Notes under the pieces: generated by a model
Told to the model about the DNA's origin: nothing
The model's input: only the letters and a program-made list of their open reading frames with translations
The model's database searches: none
Source of the DNA: Brevipalpus yothersi
Lineage: Eukaryota > Arthropoda > Arachnida > Trombidiformes > Tenuipalpidae
Length of the DNA: 64,000 nucleotides
Direction: 5' to 3'
Assembly (NCBI GenBank): GCA_003956705.1
Contig: QZCP01000132.1
Coordinates: 1-64,000, forward strand
Shown here: positions 61,437 through 64,000 of the stretch, piece by piece
How positions within the stretch are numbered: position 1 is the stretch's first letter
How the letters are laid out: each line of letters starts with the position of its first letter
Made by a program: the position numbers and the translations under genes

Positions 61437-62535
61437 TTAATGCGTTTCTCCGGGTTTTTTGGCAACTCTCTTTAGCTCCATCATGTTCGTAGAACTGATA
61501 GGAGATCCTATAATCGATAGATGGTCGATTCGGGTTGTTTCCGTATTACCTTGATTATCTTTGACAAATATCTATGGATAAAAGGAAAGACGAGCTCAGA
61601 ATTAATTCAAAATCTTAGGGAAACTATCCATCGATCATTTACCTGGAGGTTTCGAACATTTTGAAATTTAACGTATTTCAACGGCACCGGTGTCGATTCT
61701 GATAGATCTTTTGCACTCAAATCGAGCATTTGGACACATTCCATTGAGTCAGCAGCATCAAAGTCGAGAGTTCGAGGCTGATTGATGAACAGCTTCAATG
61801 TTTTCGGACCTTTGTCAGCAGGAGCTTTGATGAGAATTGAATGGAGTTTGACATGCTGTGTAAAAGTGAGATTTATAATCAACTGCTCATCACAATCTGA
61901 TTCTAGATATGAAGATGCAGAGGAAGTCAGACAACCAGCTAAATTGTGATCATCTGATTCGTTGAGACATTCTGACTCGGATTTGTTTATCATCGAATTC
62001 AAGTCTATATGACCTGGAACGTTACAATTGCTTTGTCCAGCGTCTCCACTATCAGAGGCCAACTCTCTAATCTTGGATTCCAATGCTTCTGGATTTGCCC
62101 CAGTGATGGAGGCAATTTTCACTTTATTGCGATAGAAAATGAATGTAGGCATAGAATTGACTCCCTGGGAATGGGCAGTCTCTTGGCATTGGTCAACATC
62201 TACCTTGAGGAAGACCACTCCACGAGTATATTTATTGCTCAATTGTTCAAAGACTGGAGCAATCATTTGGCATGGCCCACACCTTGAATATTATGGAAAC
62301 AAAGGATAGAATCAATCAATGAAAAGCCTCCGAACCTAACGAACACAAGTCACAGTGTACAAATGGGAAGGTTCCATCATCCACAAAGACCGTTGTGAGA
62401 ATCAATTCACACCAAATCATTTCTCCATGACTATACTCACCATGTAGCTGTAAAATCAACTACAGCCAAATTACTTGCTGCATTTGCGAGTTCCGCGTGA
62501 AAACGAGCATCATTAGGAATAATTATGACAGGCAT
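61437..62535 (-). CDS. TXNL1: Thioredoxin-like protein 1 with PITH domain
   Basis: Minus-strand exons are 62441-62535, 61643-62282 and 61437-61571, phases 2 and 0, giving 289 aa, the same length as human TXNL1. The thioredoxin domain (residues 1-107) has the canonical redox site WCGPC (residues 32-36), split by intron 1 within the Trp codon. It continues with KVDVDQCQETA, then MPTFIFYRNKV. The PITH domain (about 115-289) shows NKSESECLNESD, SYLESDCDEQLIINL, PLKYVKFQNVRNLQIFV and the C-terminal KRVAKKPGETH. In the family this protein associates with the 19S proteasome in cytosol and nucleus. It is divergent from the NUP98 gene. All residues needed for redox activity are present. Confidence 0.96.
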
Positions 62536-63201
62536 TTCTTGGGAAAGAGAGAGAGAAGAAAAGATATCCAATTAGTGAACATCAATCGGACATAATGCAT
62601 CCAGCATCCACTTATCATATATCATATAAAATATCATATTTTTTCTCACCACACAAGAAAAATTTTGCTCAAAAAATTAAAACAAACGACTGTCAAAGTG
62701 TAAGCAGTGAAAAATATTTACCGGATGAGCGTCAAAACACAATGTTTGAATCCTCAAATGACAACCAACACTCAAATGATGTATCCACAAACAAATCCAA
62801 TTGAACACCTCACCGATAGATGAAAAATTGATGGTAGCAATTGGAAAAGGTATCTCAATCAATTAAATCAAAACTACAATCACCTCAAGTACAGATGCAA
62901 TTAAGGATTGTATATTAAATAAATTTCTTTTTGCATAATCCAAATGCAATGCATTTACATTTGATTTTAGTTCATCTTATTGAACACTAGGGTCAAAAGC
63001 AAGTTGAAGGAGTGAAAATTTTTGATCGCGCGCAGAAGCTTTAAGCTTGTTGATCTTGTGTTTTTGTGCCGAGATTGACACATTGATCAAGGTAGCCACT
63101 GTTTATGATTGAATTTAATCACTTTTAAGCGTCGATTGTATTGTACAAAGTATTGTAAATATAAGGGCTACAGTGGGGGCTGGTCGTTGGTGTGTGTCAT
63201 A
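62536..63201. promoter_or_regulatory. Divergent TXNL1/NUP98 intergenic region
   Basis: 666 bp between opposite start codons. It must carry both promoters and 5' UTRs. No TATA box stands out on either side, as usual for housekeeping genes. ORFs at 62595-62862 look spurious. Confidence 0.45.
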
Positions 63202-64000
63202 ATGTTCGGTCAAAATAATGCCAATGTCAACCGGGCAAATGTGTTCAGTAGTGGCAATGTATTCAGTCAGTCCGCAAGTACACCCTCATTTGGTGGAACA
63301 ACTGCTGCACCATTCGGCTCTGTGGCACCAAGTACTTCGGTATTTGGTACTGCTGGAACCAGCACTGGCACTGGTTTGTTTGGTCAACCGCAGACATCAC
63401 AAACATCACTATTTGGTTCACCTACCACTCAAAATGTACCCTTTGGAACACCAGCAACCAGTAAGTATCTGTTAGGCCATGCTGCCGACAGAATGATGTG
63501 TGCTTCTTTTGTCGGGTGATGATGATGATAAATCTAGTGGGTTTTGTGTATGTCTCTCGATGTACTCATCATTCTAATCACTTTTTTCTCTTCGCCATCC
63601 CTTCCTTGTCCCCTTTGCCGCTGCTGTTTGATTACTTATTTCCTCTAGGTTCACCGTTTGGTGCAACCACAAGTAAGATTATCTTATTATTCTGGTTCCA
63701 TCCGGTTCTCAGTATTGAACTCTCCTTTGCCCTGGAACTCCCTCTCTATTTTATGAATGAACTCTAATTTTATTTCACTTTTACCTCTCTCTCCCTTAGC
63801 TGGCATGGGTGCTCCATTTGGTGGAACTTCCACTCCACTTTTTGGTGGAGCTAATATTTCCAACACGAACAGCAATTCACTCTTCAATCAGCGCTTCTCG
63901 ACGCCAACTGCATTTGGTCAACCTGCTACAACAGCTAATGCTCCTGTTGGTACAACAGTTAAATTTGTTCCTCTTAATGGTACCGATACTATGTTAAAAA
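63202..64000 (+). CDS. NUP98: Nucleoporin NUP98(-NUP96), 5' portion
   Basis: Exons seen are 63202-63460, 63649-63672 and 63800 onward, all phase 1. The window ends inside the third. The translation is an FG-repeat domain lacking charged residues: MFGQNNANVNR, FGGTTAAPFGS, GLFGQPQTSQTSLFGS, SPFGATT and APFGGTSTPLFGG. It then enters the GLEBS motif (GTTVKFVPLNGTDTMLK), which binds RAE1/GLE2 and is diagnostic for NUP98 among FG nucleoporins. The product lines the nuclear pore channel and, after autoproteolysis in the full-length precursor, yields NUP98 and NUP96. The C-terminal part lies outside the window. ATG 63202 is chosen since MFGQ starts directly with an FG unit. Exon 2 is only 24 nt. Confidence 0.93.

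Noticed and set aside
1..64000. CRISPR arrays, prokaryotic operons, tRNA and rRNA genes
   Set aside because: Spliced genes exclude a bacterial origin. The tandem repeats are simple microsatellites without spacers, and by eye I found no tRNA box pairs or rRNA blocks. A dedicated scan could still find small RNAs.

Overview
This window is animal nuclear DNA. It is AT-rich and has spliced genes with GT-AG introns, many of them only about 70-150 nt. It carries long (GA)n/(CT)n microsatellites and Asn/His/Gln/Ser homopolymer runs inside proteins. The gene set (TFIID TAF9, RABEX-5, NUP98, frataxin, TXNL1, ADP/ATP carrier, protocadherin, F-BAR RhoGAP) is metazoan. The overall style suggests a small arthropod, most likely an acariform mite. 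That placement is an inference from style, not from a diagnostic marker. Two runs of N (23343-23575 and 43561-44089) are assembly gaps lying inside dinucleotide repeats.

Region 1 (0.7-12 kb) is a tandem array of RING/B-box/coiled-coil (TRIM-like) genes on the + strand: one long gene (752-4455), three short paralogues (5946-7486, 8603-9588, 10448-11992) and one decayed copy (about 8033-8310). The short genes all have a second coding exon of exactly 489 bp. The long gene is the most unusual object here. After its RING, B-box and coiled coil, the frame runs through a filamin-like domain, an unassigned stretch, a USP7-type MATH domain that stops where the USP7 catalytic box would begin, and a beta-propeller of the JIP3/JIP4-ARHGEF17 kind. 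Splice phases are compatible throughout.

Region 2 (13.9-29.4 kb) is one protocadherin gene whose signal-peptide exon is separated from its main 987-codon exon by a 12.3-kb repeat-laden intron. This intron contains a 221-bp tandem duplication. A convergent gene for an unrecognised membrane protein follows (29563-30204, minus).

Region 3 (31-40 kb) holds an FBXO22-like gene with an apparent frameshift, a secreted charged protein (minus, with a TATA box), an ADP/ATP carrier (minus, three exons), TAF9 (two exons) and an intronless four-helix membrane protein.

Region 4 (42.3-56.8 kb) is one nine-exon RhoGAP gene of the ARHGAP29/ARHGAP45/GMIP family (F-BAR, C1, RhoGAP). It has repeat-rich introns and a possible alternative first exon at 46039-46238.

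Region 5 (57.9-64 kb) is compact: RABEX-5 (A20 zinc finger plus VPS9), frataxin, TXNL1 (minus, thioredoxin plus PITH) and, divergent from it, the 5' end of NUP98, cut by the window edge within its GLEBS motif.

Most genes are unrelated housekeeping genes that happen to be neighbours. Only the TRIM array looks like a locally evolving system.
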